Source: Streptococcus sp. LPB0220
Lineage (GTDB): Bacteria > Bacillota > Bacilli > Lactobacillales > Streptococcaceae
Assembly: GCF_008727815.1 (NCBI RefSeq)
Contig: NZ_CP044230.1
Span: 1,100,001 to 1,164,000, forward strand
Reading direction: 5' to 3'
Length of the DNA stretch: 64,000 bases
The translations under genes were made by a program, and so were the position numbers. Below, piece by piece: positions 42,929 to 52,300 of this stretch. The first letter of the stretch is position 1. Every line of letters starts with the position of its first letter. Under the pieces are notes generated by a model that had not been told where the DNA came from, searched no databases, and was given only the letters and a program-made list of their open reading frames with translations.

Positions 42929-42945
42929 TGTAATACTCTTGTAAT
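42929..42945 (+). promoter_or_regulatory. WalR/VicR-type box (TGTAAT-N5-TGTAAT)
   Basis: Exact fit to TGTWAH-N5-TGTWAH, on the plus strand with respect to the minus-strand lipoprotein gene 2, hence in reverse orientation. A further ATTACA half-site lies at 42921-42926. Confidence 0.5.
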
Positions 42946-42972
42946 ATATTTATCAACTAATATGTAACGATT

Positions 42973-42999
42973 AAATAGGCAGGATCCGTACCTACCTTC
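42973..42999 (-). terminator. Weak terminator of lipoprotein gene 3
   Basis: Seven-base stem AGGTAGG / CCTGCCT with a short T-rich follow-on on the minus strand. Confidence 0.45.
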
Positions 43000-43005
43000 G
43001 CTAAA

Positions 43006-43449
43006 TTATTTAACTTTTTTAAACTTAGCCATTTTTATAAAGTTTATAAAAATATCAGAACCACTCGAGTTTGATTCTTTCACATCCATAAAGGTTAGCA
43101 TATGATTAGAAATTTTATACGACATCTTTGTCCCACTGTCATCATTCTTCATTACAAATATTTTGTGTTTTTGGTCAACCTTAAAATCATAGGATTGATT
43201 GGTATTTTGAACATTTGATTTTATTTGAACCTTCATAACGCCTTCTTTGTCCTTAATGATAATCGAAACCCTAAATTTATAATCATCTGTAATGATATAA
43301 GCAAGTTGACTTGGTAGCATCTCCCTCACTTCTTCTGTTGAGGGTTCGAATACATAAGTCCCATTATCACTTTTTAGACCACAGGCTACCAAGAGGACTG
43401 CTGCAAAAACTGCAACTAAAGCCAAAAGAAGCTGTTTAAAATTTTTCAT
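43006..43449 (-). CDS. Small lipoprotein, paralogue 3 of 3
   Basis: 147-residue lipoprotein with signal MKNFKQLLLALVAVFAAVLL and lipidated Cys23. It starts NGTYVFEPSTEEVREML after the lipid anchor and is the most diverged of the three. The mature part shows beta strands with SYDFKVDQKHKIFVMKNDDSGTK-like hydrophilic turns. ATG 43449 follows AAGGAG; the frame continues to 43467 without support. Promoter 43479-43507 has an extended -10. Three such genes in a row suggest local duplication and divergence. Confidence 0.78.
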   Translation of the reverse strand: MKNFKQLLLALVAVFAAVLLVACGLKSDNGTYVFEPSTEEVREMLPSQLAYIITDDYKFRVSIIIKDKEGVMKVQIKSNVQNTNQSYDFKVDQKHKIFVMKNDDSGTKMSYKISNHMLTFMDVKESNSSGSDIFINFIKMAKFKKVK

Positions 43450-43478
43450 ACCTTCTCCTTGTTTCAACGAATATCCCT

Positions 43479-43507
43479 ATTATAGCAATAATTTTTTCGT
43501 ATCTCAA
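43479..43507 (-). promoter_or_regulatory. Promoter of lipoprotein gene 3
   Basis: TTGAGA (43507-43502), a 17-base spacer and TATAAT (43484-43479) with a TGC extension, on the minus strand. Confidence 0.75.
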
Positions 43508-43557
43508 TGAAAGATTAGATAATACAGGGCTTGTAAAAGTCACAAAAGAAAGAATGC

Positions 43558-43588
43558 ACGAAAAAACCAAGGCCTAAACCTCGGTTTT
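43558..43588 (-). terminator. Terminator of rplJL
   Basis: AAAACCGAGG / CCTTGGTTTT stem (one G-T) flanked by A and T runs, after the rplL stop. Confidence 0.82.
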
Positions 43589-43608
43589 CATTTTGATTGG
43601 AAACTCTA

Positions 43609-43977
43609 TTATTTAAGAGTAACTGAAGCTCCAGCTTCTTCCAATTTACCTTTGATTTCTTCAGCTTCAGCAGCTGCAACACCTTCTTTGATGACACCAG
43701 GTGCACCATCAACAAGTTCTTTAGCTTCTTTAAGACCAAGACCAGTGATTTCACGTACAACTTTGATAACGCCGACTTTCTTGTCGCCTGCAGATGTCAA
43801 TTCGATATCGAATGAATCTTTAGCAGCACCTGCGTCAGCAGCACCAGCTGCAGCAACAGCTACAGGAGCAGCTGCAGTTACACCAAATTCTTCTTCGATA
43901 GCTTTTACAAGGTCGTTCAATTCAAGGATTGAAGCTTCTTTAATTTCAGCAATAATGTTTTCAATGTTCAATGCCAT
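43609..43977 (-). CDS. rplL: Ribosomal protein L7/L12
   Basis: 122-residue stalk protein. The N-terminal dimerisation part [32 protein letters not shown] is followed by the Ala/Gly hinge and the conserved C-terminal domain [28 protein letters not shown]. The ATG at 43977 follows GGAGGAA; the frame continues upstream to 43992 without support. It lies 75 bases after rplJ, in the usual rplJ-rplL order, and the L10 leader governs both. Confidence 0.97.
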   Translation of the reverse strand: MALNIENIIAEIKEASILELNDLVKAIEEEFGVTAAAPVAVAAAGAADAGAAKDSFDIELTSAGDKKVGVIKVVREITGLGLKEAKELVDGAPGVIKEGVAAAEAEEIKGKLEEAGASVTLK

Positions 43978-44052
43978 TGTTATTTCCTCCAAATAAGTTT
44001 AAATTTTATATTTTTATTATTTTGTAGCTAGGCTACGCTGCGTAGCTTAAGA

Positions 44053-44553
44053 TTAAGCTGCGTCTTCTTTGTTGTCTGCAACCGCTTTGACTGCAAGAGC
44101 AACGTTGCGCACTGGCGCTTGAAGTACAGAAAGGAGCATAGAAAGAAGTCCTTCGCGGTTTGGAAGAGTTGCAAGTGCAAGAATCTCTTCTTTAGATGCG
44201 ACAGCGCCTTCGATTGCACCACCTTTGATTTCAAGTGCTTCAGCGTCTTTTGCAAAATCGTTCAAGATTTTCGCAGGTGCGATAACATCTTCGTTAGAAA
44301 ATGCTACTGCAGAAGGTCCAACGAATACAGATGCAAGATCTTCAAGACCAGCTTTTTCAGCTGCACGACGCAAGATTGAGTTTTTGATAACTTTAAACTC
44401 AACTTCGCTTCCGCGAAGGTTGCGACGAAGAACTGTATCTTGCTCAACTGTCAAACCGCGAGAATCTACAACGACGATTGATGCAGCAGCTTTCATTTTT
44501 TCAGCTACTACGTCAACTAGTTCCGCTTTTTTAGCAATAATTGCTTCACTCAT
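44053..44553 (-). CDS. rplJ: Ribosomal protein L10
   Basis: 166-residue base of the ribosomal stalk, which binds 23S rRNA and several L7/L12 dimers. The start [21 protein letters not shown], the [16 protein letters not shown] helix and the C-terminal [20 protein letters not shown] (L12-binding helix) are typical. ATG 44553 is chosen because GGAGGTGA precedes it. A long structured leader with the L10 autoregulation pattern lies before it. Confidence 0.97.
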   Translation of the reverse strand: MSEAIIAKKAELVDVVAEKMKAAASIVVVDSRGLTVEQDTVLRRNLRGSEVEFKVIKNSILRRAAEKAGLEDLASVFVGPSAVAFSNEDVIAPAKILNDFAKDAEALEIKGGAIEGAVASKEEILALATLPNREGLLSMLLSVLQAPVRNVALAVKAVADNKEDAA

Positions 44554-44729
44554 TAGTGTGTTCACCTCCGTAATTATTTTGCTTGGGGAATTTTTCCAAA
44601 AGAAAAACGCGCCCAAACCTAGACACGAAAGTACAATACGCTTCTTTTAATTGATACGTTTTGTCCTCGGTAGGATTTTTATGAGTCGAGCTCCCCTACT
44701 GTCTTAGGCAGTTTTTTCAAACCGTAAAT
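44554..44729 (-). promoter_or_regulatory. L10 leader (ribosomal protein autoregulation)
   Basis: About 175-nt leader. Near its 5' end it shows the L10-leader segment AAGACAGTAGGGGAGC...AAATCCTACCGAGG, a kink-turn-like stem in which GTAGGG pairs with CCTAC. This is where L10-L12 binds its own mRNA in many Firmicutes to limit rplJL. The transcript would start from the promoter at 44731-44759. Confidence 0.75.
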
Positions 44730-44730
44730 T

Positions 44731-44759
44731 AGTTTATCACATATAAAAAAAGAATGCAA
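44731..44759 (-). promoter_or_regulatory. rplJL promoter
   Basis: TTGCAT (44759-44754), a 17-base spacer and TAAACT (44736-44731) on the minus strand. Confidence 0.75.
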
Positions 44760-44786
44760 GTACTTTTGCAAACTTTTTTATATTTT

Positions 44787-45584
44787 TTAATCGTTGTAAA
44801 GACTCTTGATATTATTCAACCAAGCATAGGCTAGTCCCATTAGGACTCCTCCTCCTACCCAGTTGGCAAAGAAGGTAACACCATAGTGGCGTAAAATATT
44901 AAAAAATTCAAAATGTGGCAATTGGCTAGATACTGAATTAAAGCTTAATAATGAGAAAGAAGCAAAATTAGCCGCCAAGTGTTCATTGGTCATAAAGACA
45001 AACATATAAATAGCAGATAGGGCTAAGAGCACCTTCGCTGTTTCATCTTTAAAATATAAATAAGAAAGAATAGCAATATTTACAAAGATATTGGCAATGA
45101 CTCCTTCAAAGAAAACCACTTGATTGCTCCGTTGGAGTTTATTTTCTGCCACCGTAGCTAGGAAACCTTTTGGATCGATATGAGCAAAGGCTGTAGTTTG
45201 ATTGAACAGAAAAGCTACGATTAAAGCACCAATTAAATTAAAGAAGGTACAATAAAGTAAAATCTCCAAAGCTTTCTTCCAGTGAATTTTCTTTAGATAG
45301 GTTCCCGCCGTCAAATACATCATATTTGAGGTGGTTAATTCCGCATTTAAGAATAAGAGGTAAACCAACCCCCAGGCAAAGATGAATGGAAATAGGAAAC
45401 GACCCGTTCCAGGTACAAAGCTATTTAATAAGTCAGCTGCAACTGCTCCGACCGCCGTACTTAAAGTAAGAAATCCTCCTGCAAAAATAGAGCGAACTGC
45501 ATAGCGAGTCTTAGATTTCTGATAAAGGTCCTCTTTCTTATTACACGCCGCTCCCACTTTTTGAATGAAATTAGATTCAGACAT
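44787..45584 (-). CDS. Formate/nitrite transporter family channel
   Basis: 265-residue FNT-type channel with six membrane helices: about 28-52, 65-84, 112-130, 160-180, 188-205 and 230-252. Charged ends face the cytoplasm. Conserved family positions are seen in SIFAGGFLTLSTAVG (loop helix), LFLNAELTTSNMMYLTAG, and NWVGGGVLMGLAYAW at the end. In fermenting streptococci such channels move formate from pyruvate-formate lyase, or nitrite; sequence alone does not choose. It has its own promoter and no neighbours in operon distance. Confidence 0.85.
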   Translation of the reverse strand: MSESNFIQKVGAACNKKEDLYQKSKTRYAVRSIFAGGFLTLSTAVGAVAADLLNSFVPGTGRFLFPFIFAWGLVYLLFLNAELTTSNMMYLTAGTYLKKIHWKKALEILLYCTFFNLIGALIVAFLFNQTTAFAHIDPKGFLATVAENKLQRSNQVVFFEGVIANIFVNIAILSYLYFKDETAKVLLALSAIYMFVFMTNEHLAANFASFSLLSFNSVSSQLPHFEFFNILRHYGVTFFANWVGGGVLMGLAYAWLNNIKSLYND

Positions 45585-45619
45585 AAAAATCTCCTTATAA
45601 AATGTTTGTGAATAAAATC

Positions 45620-45648
45620 ATTATAGCATAGAAAGAAGCCTTTGAAAA
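45620..45648 (-). promoter_or_regulatory. Promoter of the FNT channel gene
   Basis: TTTTCA (45648-45643), a 17-base spacer and perfect TATAAT (45625-45620) on the minus strand; 5' leader about 30 bases. Confidence 0.55.
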
Positions 45649-45713
45649 GGTTTTCAGGAAGAATTCTTAAATTCAAAATATATACGTTTTAAATCATATA
45701 CCAGGAAATAATA

Positions 45714-45741
45714 AAAAACAGGCATTTGCCTGCTTTTCTTT
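45714..45741 (-). terminator. Terminator of the glucosaminidase gene
   Basis: AAAAGCAGGCA / TGCCTGTTTTTT stem after the stop codon; T-run on the minus strand. Confidence 0.82.
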
Positions 45742-45742
45742 T

Positions 45743-46447
45743 TTAATAGTTTAAACGGTTCGCCCAAGCGATATCCAAATTCAAGATTTCTTGTGAAGTG
45801 AACTGTTGACGATATGGATTGTATACCGAACCAGTGATACCACCCTGAACATTTGGTGAATCATATTGAGTCAAATTATAGGTTTCAATGATATTATTGA
45901 GCTTTGCGTAGTAGCTAGTATCTGTCGCATAAACACCTGTCAAAGCTGCTGTTGCGTCTTGATAACTTGATGTGTTACTCTTCCAAGCACCTGCAAAATG
46001 TCCTTGTTTCAAAACTGCTACATAGTCTTGCAATGATTCATAGTAAGATGGGTATGAACAGAAAGCATCATTAATCGTATACGCATTTCCAGCACCATCA
46101 TCTTCCCAAGTTTGCATCACTGCAGATTGCCCAGCATAACTTCCTTTAATCCCAAAAAGATTGTAATGTGGATAAGAAGCCAAACCAGACTGTCCTGATC
46201 CACTTTCCAAGATCGCTTGTGCGATCATAACGGAAGCATAAAGATCATTCTCTTGACCAAGCTGACGAGCTGACTCACCAATTTGTGAGATGAAAGCTTC
46301 AGTTGGGTCCGAGTATGCTTGGTAAGTTCCATCATTAGCACCAACTGATGTTACGTGCTCGCTCATAGCAGCAGCAAATGTCCCCACCGCTAATACAGAA
46401 ACGAACAAACCAAATAATTTCGTTTTATTCCGTATTTTCTTTTTCAT
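45743..46447 (-). CDS. Secreted glucosaminidase (LytG/FlgJ type)
   Basis: 234-residue exported peptidoglycan hydrolase. A basic N-terminus and signal helix (KTKLFGLFVSVLAVGTFAAAM) are followed by the glucosaminidase domain. FISQIGESARQLGQENDLYASVMIAQAILESGSGQSGLA contains the catalytic Glu (ILESGSG, about residue 88), and the region to WKSNTSSYQDATAALTGVYATDTSYYAKLNNIIETYNL matches the family end (about residue 197). There are no repeats or wall-binding modules. It should cleave glycan strands during growth or division. ATG 46447 follows GGAG; the TTG at 46465 is disfavoured. An exact WalR box lies upstream, so cell-wall two-component control is likely. Confidence 0.88.
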   Translation of the reverse strand: MKKKIRNKTKLFGLFVSVLAVGTFAAAMSEHVTSVGANDGTYQAYSDPTEAFISQIGESARQLGQENDLYASVMIAQAILESGSGQSGLASYPHYNLFGIKGSYAGQSAVMQTWEDDGAGNAYTINDAFCSYPSYYESLQDYVAVLKQGHFAGAWKSNTSSYQDATAALTGVYATDTSYYAKLNNIIETYNLTQYDSPNVQGGITGSVYNPYRQQFTSQEILNLDIAWANRLNY

Positions 46448-46497
46448 AATACAATTTATCTCCAATTAATTTTTTATCATCTTTTATCTTTATAGAG

Positions 46498-46526
46498 ATT
46501 ATACCATATAAATAGAAGAAAACAAA
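46498..46526 (-). promoter_or_regulatory. Promoter of the glucosaminidase gene
   Basis: Extended -10 TGGTATAAT with perfect TATAAT (46503-46498) on the minus strand; -35 TTTGTT (46526-46521) is weak, spacer 17. Confidence 0.6.
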
Positions 46527-46535
46527 GCCACTTAT

Positions 46536-46552
46536 ATTACACTTCTATTACA
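46536..46552 (-). promoter_or_regulatory. WalR/VicR box upstream of the glucosaminidase
   Basis: TGTAAT-AGAAG-TGTAAT on the minus strand, exact to TGTWAH-N5-TGTWAH, in the natural orientation, 10 bases upstream of the -35. Confidence 0.7.
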
Positions 46553-46571
46553 ATTGCGAGATAAATCCAAA

Positions 46572-46596
46572 ACAAAAATGACATTTTCATGTCATT
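46572..46596 (-). terminator. Terminator of engB
   Basis: AAATGACAT / ATGTCATTT perfect stem with loop GAAA and a T-run on the minus strand. Confidence 0.82.
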
Positions 46597-47199
46597 TCAA
46601 TTTATTTCGTAAAACGCATTTTCCAAAATAGCATCCCATGACTCCTCTAGTCCTTCCTTGGTTACCGAAGAAAAGACAATGAAAGTATCTGCTGGATCAA
46701 AATCCAGTTTTTTCTTAATAATGGATTCATGTTTGTTCCATTTTCCACGTGGAATCTTATCTGCCTTGGTTGCTACTAAGATCACAGGGATTTCATAATA
46801 TTTTAAGAATTCATACATCTGAACATCATCTGCAGAAGGTTCATGACGAAAATCGACTAGGCTAACGACTGCTTTTAAGTTCTCACGACTGGTGAGGTAT
46901 TCTTCAATCATCCGCCCCCACTTCTCGCGTTCTTTTTTAGAGACACGTGCATAGCCATAACCAGGTACGTCTACCAAACGGAGTTTATCATCGATATTGA
47001 AAAAATTTAGCAATTGGGTTTTTCCTGGTTTCCCAGATGTTCTGGCCAGGTTCTTTCGATTTAAGAGAGTATTAATAAAAGAAGACTTGCCGACATTTGA
47101 TCGACCGGCAAGTGCAACTTCTGGAATCTCATCTTGAGGATAATGACTCTTATTTGCAGCGCTTAAGAGGATATCCGCATTATGTGTGTTAATTTCCAT
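46597..47199 (-). CDS. engB: Ribosome biogenesis GTPase EngB (YsxC)
   Basis: 200-residue small GTPase needed for 50S assembly. G1 [12 protein letters not shown] (about residues 32-43), G2 in [11 protein letters not shown]3 [10 protein letters not shown]4 ATKAD and G5 FSSVTKEG are all present. It is 11 bases after clpX on the same strand, the conserved clpX-engB arrangement. The ribosome site (GAAAG) is weak, consistent with coupling to clpX. Confidence 0.96.
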   Translation of the reverse strand: MEINTHNADILLSAANKSHYPQDEIPEVALAGRSNVGKSSFINTLLNRKNLARTSGKPGKTQLLNFFNIDDKLRLVDVPGYGYARVSKKEREKWGRMIEEYLTSRENLKAVVSLVDFRHEPSADDVQMYEFLKYYEIPVILVATKADKIPRGKWNKHESIIKKKLDFDPADTFIVFSSVTKEGLEESWDAILENAFYEIN

Positions 47200-47210
47200 A
47201 TTTTATCTTT

Positions 47211-48443
47211 CTAGGCTGTTTCAAGAATTGGTTTTTCTGTTCCGTCAACAGCTTCTTTTGTGATTCGAACAAGTTTGACATCTTCTTGACTTGGAATTTC
47301 AAACATGACATCCATCATGGTTTCTTCGATAATCGAACGAAGTCCACGAGCTCCTGTTTTTCTTTCGATGGCTTTATTCGCAATCTCTTGAAGTGCTTCG
47401 TCATCAAATTCCAATTCAACATTATCATAAGAGAGTAAGGTTTGGTATTGTTTTACCAGAGCATTGCGTGGCTCTTTCAAGATACGGACAAGATCGTCAA
47501 CTGTCAATTGCTCAAGAGCAGCAAAGACTGGAAGACGTCCGATCAATTCTGGGATAATCCCAAATTTTTGAATATCTTCCGCAACGATTTCTTGCATGTA
47601 AGAGCTTGATTCATCTATAGCTTTATTGTTCTTACCGAAACCGATGACTTTTTCACCGAGACGTTGCTTAACAATTTCTTCGATCCCATCAAAGGCTCCT
47701 CCTACGATAAAGAGGATGTTCTTGGTGTCCACTTGGATCATCTCTTGTTGAGGGTGTTTGCGTCCCCCTTGAGGTGGAACACTAGCAACTGTCCCTTCGA
47801 TAATTTTCAAGAGGGCTTGTTGCACTCCTTCACCAGAAACGTCACGTGTGATCGAGACATTTTCACTTTTCTTAGCGATCTTATCAATTTCATCGACATA
47901 GATGATGCCACGTTCTGCACGCTCAATATTGAAATCCGCTGCCTGAAGAAGTTTTAAGAGAATATTTTCAACGTCTTCACCCACATAACCAGCTTCAGTT
48001 AAAGCTTTTGCATCTGCAATAGCAAATGGAACATTCAGGCTACGAGCCAAGGTTTGGGCCAAGAAAGTCTTTCCTGAACCAGTAGGTCCAATCATGAGGA
48101 TGTTTGATTTTTGCAATTCAACATCCGTCTCATCTTCGCGTGTATCGTGGAAGTTAATGCGTTTGTAGTGGTTGTATACCGCTACTGCAAGGGCACGTTT
48201 AGCCCGATCTTGACCGATGACATAGTGGTTCAAGATATTGAGCAATTCGATTGGTTTTGGGACTTCACTAAGGTCAGCTAGGACTTCTTCAGCAAGCTCC
48301 TCGCGGATGATTTCTTGAGCTAATTCTACACATTCATTACAGATAAACGCATTGTTTCCTGCAATGATTTTTTGGACTTCATCTTGACTCTTTCCGCAAA
48401 ATGAGCAATAAACCATCATATCATTGTTTTGATTCGTTGGCAT
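47211..48443 (-). CDS. clpX: ATP-dependent Clp protease ATPase subunit ClpX
   Basis: 410-residue AAA+ unfoldase. The N-terminal C4 zinc finger CSFCGK...CNECV (about residues 13-38) selects substrates. Walker [13 protein letters not shown] (about residues 119-130), Walker [11 protein letters not shown] and sensor motifs follow. The IGF loop that docks to ClpP is present (KVIGFGKNN), and the C-terminal D2 small domain ends the protein. ATG 48443 has AGAGGA upstream. It lies between orf56 and engB, in the usual streptococcal order. Confidence 0.97.
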   Translation of the reverse strand: MPTNQNNDMMVYCSFCGKSQDEVQKIIAGNNAFICNECVELAQEIIREELAEEVLADLSEVPKPIELLNILNHYVIGQDRAKRALAVAVYNHYKRINFHDTREDETDVELQKSNILMIGPTGSGKTFLAQTLARSLNVPFAIADAKALTEAGYVGEDVENILLKLLQAADFNIERAERGIIYVDEIDKIAKKSENVSITRDVSGEGVQQALLKIIEGTVASVPPQGGRKHPQQEMIQVDTKNILFIVGGAFDGIEEIVKQRLGEKVIGFGKNNKAIDESSSYMQEIVAEDIQKFGIIPELIGRLPVFAALEQLTVDDLVRILKEPRNALVKQYQTLLSYDNVELEFDDEALQEIANKAIERKTGARGLRSIIEETMMDVMFEIPSQEDVKLVRITKEAVDGTEKPILETA

Positions 48444-48481
48444 GTATTTCCTCTTTCTGTCATTTTCTGTTTCTATTTAGT

Positions 48482-48652
48482 TTAAAATAAGGTCATGTAA
48501 AAGGCGTGAATGGAATTCACAAGATTGGTAAAAGCATTTAGTAAGAATAAAATAGCGAGGCCAAACCGTTTTTTACGAAAGGTTTGTAAGGCGCAAATCA
48601 AACAGATGACACATAGGACAGCTGTAAAAAAACCAAAGACACTTCGCTCCAT
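48482..48652 (-). CDS. Small membrane protein ORF (56 residues)
   Basis: 56-residue protein between folA and clpX, missed by length cut-offs. It starts MERSVFGFFTAVLCVICLIC and ends NAFTNLVNSIHAFYMTLF; the two hydrophobic stretches (about residues 5-22 and 33-52, with RKKR between) predict a helical hairpin. The ATG shares a base with the folA stop codon (TAATG), giving translational coupling. The small gene in this position is seen in other streptococci. The function is unknown. Confidence 0.75.
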   Translation of the reverse strand: MERSVFGFFTAVLCVICLICALQTFRKKRFGLAILFLLNAFTNLVNSIHAFYMTLF

Positions 48653-49161
48653 TAGTCTAAATCCTTTCTCTTATAATAGTTGACCGTAAAATCATATGGA
48701 TTTTTCTCATCTTTCAGATGGGGAACTTGACGGACCTTTTCATAACGTTTCTCATCAAATTTTGGTGCCAATGTATCGCCATCAAGCGTTGCATGAATCA
48801 TGGTCTGGATCAACTCTTCTAACTGATCAGAGAAAAGCCTTAAAATCTGACTGCCTCCAATAATGTAAAGATTCTTCTCTTGGTTCTGATACCACTCTAA
48901 GACTTCTTCTTTGCTATGCATGACGAGTACAGCATCATTTTCAGAATCATAAGCCTGATCTTGCGTTAAGATAATGCTAGTCCGACCTGGTAGAACCCGT
49001 TTTTTCATACCATCAAAGGTCACTCTTCCCATAAGAATCGCTTGCCCCATGGTCGTTTCTTTGAAATGCTGAAGCTCAGCTGGCAAATGCCAAGGCATGA
49101 CTTGGTCCTTCCCAATAATGCCATTTTCAGTTTGAGCCCAGATACCAATTATCTTTTTCAT
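48652..49161 (-). CDS. folA: Dihydrofolate reductase
   Basis: 169-residue NADPH enzyme that regenerates tetrahydrofolate, target of trimethoprim. IGIWAQTENGIIGKDQVMPWHLP contains the substrate loop and conserved Trp, then LMGRVTFDGM and the NADPH loop YIIGGSQILRLF. Standard length. First gene of the folA-orf56-clpX-engB unit; its product is needed by thyA (58088) and trmFO in the same window. Confidence 0.96.
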   Translation of the reverse strand: MKKIIGIWAQTENGIIGKDQVMPWHLPAELQHFKETTMGQAILMGRVTFDGMKKRVLPGRTSIILTQDQAYDSENDAVLVMHSKEEVLEWYQNQEKNLYIIGGSQILRLFSDQLEELIQTMIHATLDGDTLAPKFDEKRYEKVRQVPHLKDEKNPYDFTVNYYKRKDLD

Positions 49162-49262
49162 TCTCTCATCCTTTACACTGATACTTCTATTTTATCAAAT
49201 TTTCTTATAAAAGACTGATTTCAACTATCTAGTTTGGAGGATATTTTTTTAAATACAAACAG

Positions 49263-49291
49263 AAAAAACCGCGAGAATTTCGCGGTTTTTC
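49263..49291 (-). terminator. Terminator of the CshA-like gene
   Basis: AAAACCGCGA / TCGCGGTTTT stem with a short loop and A/T runs on both sides. Confidence 0.9.
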
Positions 49292-49307
49292 TTAGCCACA
49301 AGTTAGC

Positions 49308-52300
49308 TTAGTCTTCTTTTTTGCGTTTTGCAAATCCGAATAATGAGAGACCTGCTAAAGCGCTAAAGATTGCAAGACCAGCAGTAGAAGATTCTTTTGT
49401 TCCTGTGTTTGGAAGTTGTGCAGTAGGATTTTGTGGATCAATATACTTCACTTCTTCTTTCGTTTCTGGAACGACAGGAATCGTTGGTTCTTCTGGTTTT
49501 GGTTGTGGATTAGGTTGTGGTTGTGGTGTTGGTTGCGGTTGTGGTTGTGGAGTAGGCTGTGGCTGTGGCTCTGGTGTCGGAGTTGGATCCGGCATTGGAG
49601 TTGGTGTCACAGTCTTCTTGTAGATATGTTGAGTGTTTCCATCTTTATCTACAACAGTCTTCACGAAGTCATAACCTGGGATATCTTTCTTCGGTTGTTC
49701 CCCATCTTCTGTTGGGTTACCTGGGATTGGGTCCCCATTTTCGTCTACATACGAAGTCGTAACTTTTTCATAGACGTGTTCAGTATCACCATTAGGCAAT
49801 TTCTTCGTTTCCACAAAGTGGTAACCTGGAATTTCAGCTTTTGGTTCTTCTCCATCAACTGTAGGATATCCTGGGATTTCCTTACCATCTTTATCAACAA
49901 ACTTAGTGATTGGAAGGACAGTTGGTGTGTAAGTTGCAGAAGCTTTGGTTCCATTTACATCTTCACGAACTACTGTTACTGCTGGTGCAGTTCCAGTGAA
50001 TTCTGGTTCTGGAGTGAAGGTTACAGTTCCATCTGCTGCTACTGTGTATGTACCAACACCTGGAATTGTCTTCGTAGTTGAACCATCTTCAAAGGTTGCT
50101 GGAACTCCGTCATTCATTGGTACACGGCTATCGCCTTCTGTGAAGGTTGGTTTGCCTGTTTGGGTTTGACCCTTCTTACCAATTGAAGTAACTGGTTCTG
50201 CTGTTGGTGTAACTGGTTTTACAGTTGGTGTGTAAGTTGCGGTAATTGGTGTACCGTTCTTATCGACACGTTTCACGGTTACGCCTGTACCTGTTCCTGT
50301 GAATGATTTTTCTGGTACGAAGGTTACGGTTCCATCTGGAGAAACGGTGTAAGTTCCTTCACCTGGAATAACTTTAGTAGTTGATCCATCTTCAAATGTA
50401 GCTGGTACATCATCATCCATTGGCACACTTGGGTTACCAGGCGTGAAGCTTGGTTTACCTGTTTGGGTTTGACCTTGGATGTCTGTAGATGTTGCAGGAT
50501 CAGCTGTTGGAGTCACAGGAGTTACTGTTGGTGTATAAGTTGCAGAAGCTTTGGTTCCATTCTTATCTTCACGAACCACTGTCACTGCTGGTGCAGTTCC
50601 GACGAATGATTTTTCTGGTACGAAGGTTACGGTTCCGTCTGGAGCAACTGTGTAAGTACCAACACCTTTAACTGTCTTCGTAGTTGAACCATCGTCAAAT
50701 GTTGCTGGAACATCATCGTTCATTGGTACACGGCTGTCACCTTCAGTAAATACAGGTTTACCAGTTTGTGTTGCACCTTGGATGTCAGTAGATACTGCTG
50801 GAGTTGCAGTTGGTGTAACAGGCGTTACAGTTGGTGTATAAGTCGCAGAAGCTTTTGTTCCGTTCTTATCTTCACGAACCACTGTCACTGCTGGTGCAGT
50901 TCCAACAAATGATTTCTCTGGTACAAATGTCACTGTTCCGTCTGGGGCTACAGTATAAGTACCAACGCCATCTACTGTCTTCGTAGTTGAACCATCGTCA
51001 AATGTTGCTGGAACATCATCGTTCATTGGTACACGACTGTCACCTTCAGTGAATTCAGGTTTACCAGTTTGTGTTGCACCTTGGATATCAGTAGATGTTG
51101 TTGGCTTAGCTGTTGGAGTTACTGGTGTAACTGTTGGTGTGTAGGTTGCAGTAACTGGAGTACCGTTCTTATCAACACGTTTCACTGTTACGCCTGTACC
51201 TGTTCCTGTGAATGATTTTTCTGGTACGAAGGTTACGGTTCCGTCCGGAGCAACTGTGTAAGTTCCTTCTCCTGGAATAACTTTTGTTGTTGAACCATCT
51301 TCAAAGGTAGCTGGTACATCATCATCCATTGGGATTGCAGGGTTACCAGGTGTGAAGCTTGGTGTACCTGTTTGTGTTTTACCTTGGATATCTGTCGATG
51401 TTGCAGGATCAGCAGTTGGTACAACTGGAGTGATCTTCGGTGTGTAAGTTGTCTCAGCAACAGTTCCATTTGTATCTTTACCTTGAACCTTAACTGGAAC
51501 AACATCACCTGAGTAAGATTTATCCGTTGGTGTGAAGGTCACAACACCTGTTTCTTTATCAACGGTGAAGGTACCAATTTCTTTACCTTCTGGTGATTTA
51601 GCAACTACAGATTCTGCTGGTTGACCATTTTCATCAAGAAGAGTAATGGTATCCTTGTCGATTGGTGCAACTGGGTCACCTTCAGTGAAGTTTACAGTTC
51701 CAGTTTGAACCACACCTTGAGGTGCTTCTGATTCAGCTGAACTTGCTGTTGGAGTTACTGGTGTTACAGTTGGTGTGTACTTAGCAGTAACTGGAGTACC
51801 GTTCTTATCGACACGTTTAACCGTTACGCCTGTACCTTCTCCAGTGAATGATTTTTCTGGAACAAATGTTACGGTTCCGTCTGGAGCAACAGTGTAAGTT
51901 CCTTCACCAGGAATAGTCTTGGTTGTTGAGCCATCTTCAAATGTTGCAGGTGTATCATCATCCATTGGAACATTTGGATTACCTGGTGTGAAGGTTGGTG
52001 TACCTGTTTGCGTTTGACCTTGTTTGTCAGTAGATGTTGTATCTTCTGCAGTTGGTGTAACTGGTGTTACGGTTGGTGTATAAGTCGCAGAAGCTTTTGT
52101 TCCGTTCTTATCTTCACGAACCACTGTTACAGCTGGAGCAGTTCCAACGAATGATTTTTCTGGTACGAAGGTCACTGTACCGTCTGCTGCTACTGTGTAA
52201 GTACCAACGCCATCTATAGTCTTCGTAGTTGATCCATCATCGAAGGTTGCTGGAACATCATCGTTCATAGGCACACGGCTGTCACCTTCGGTGAATTTAG

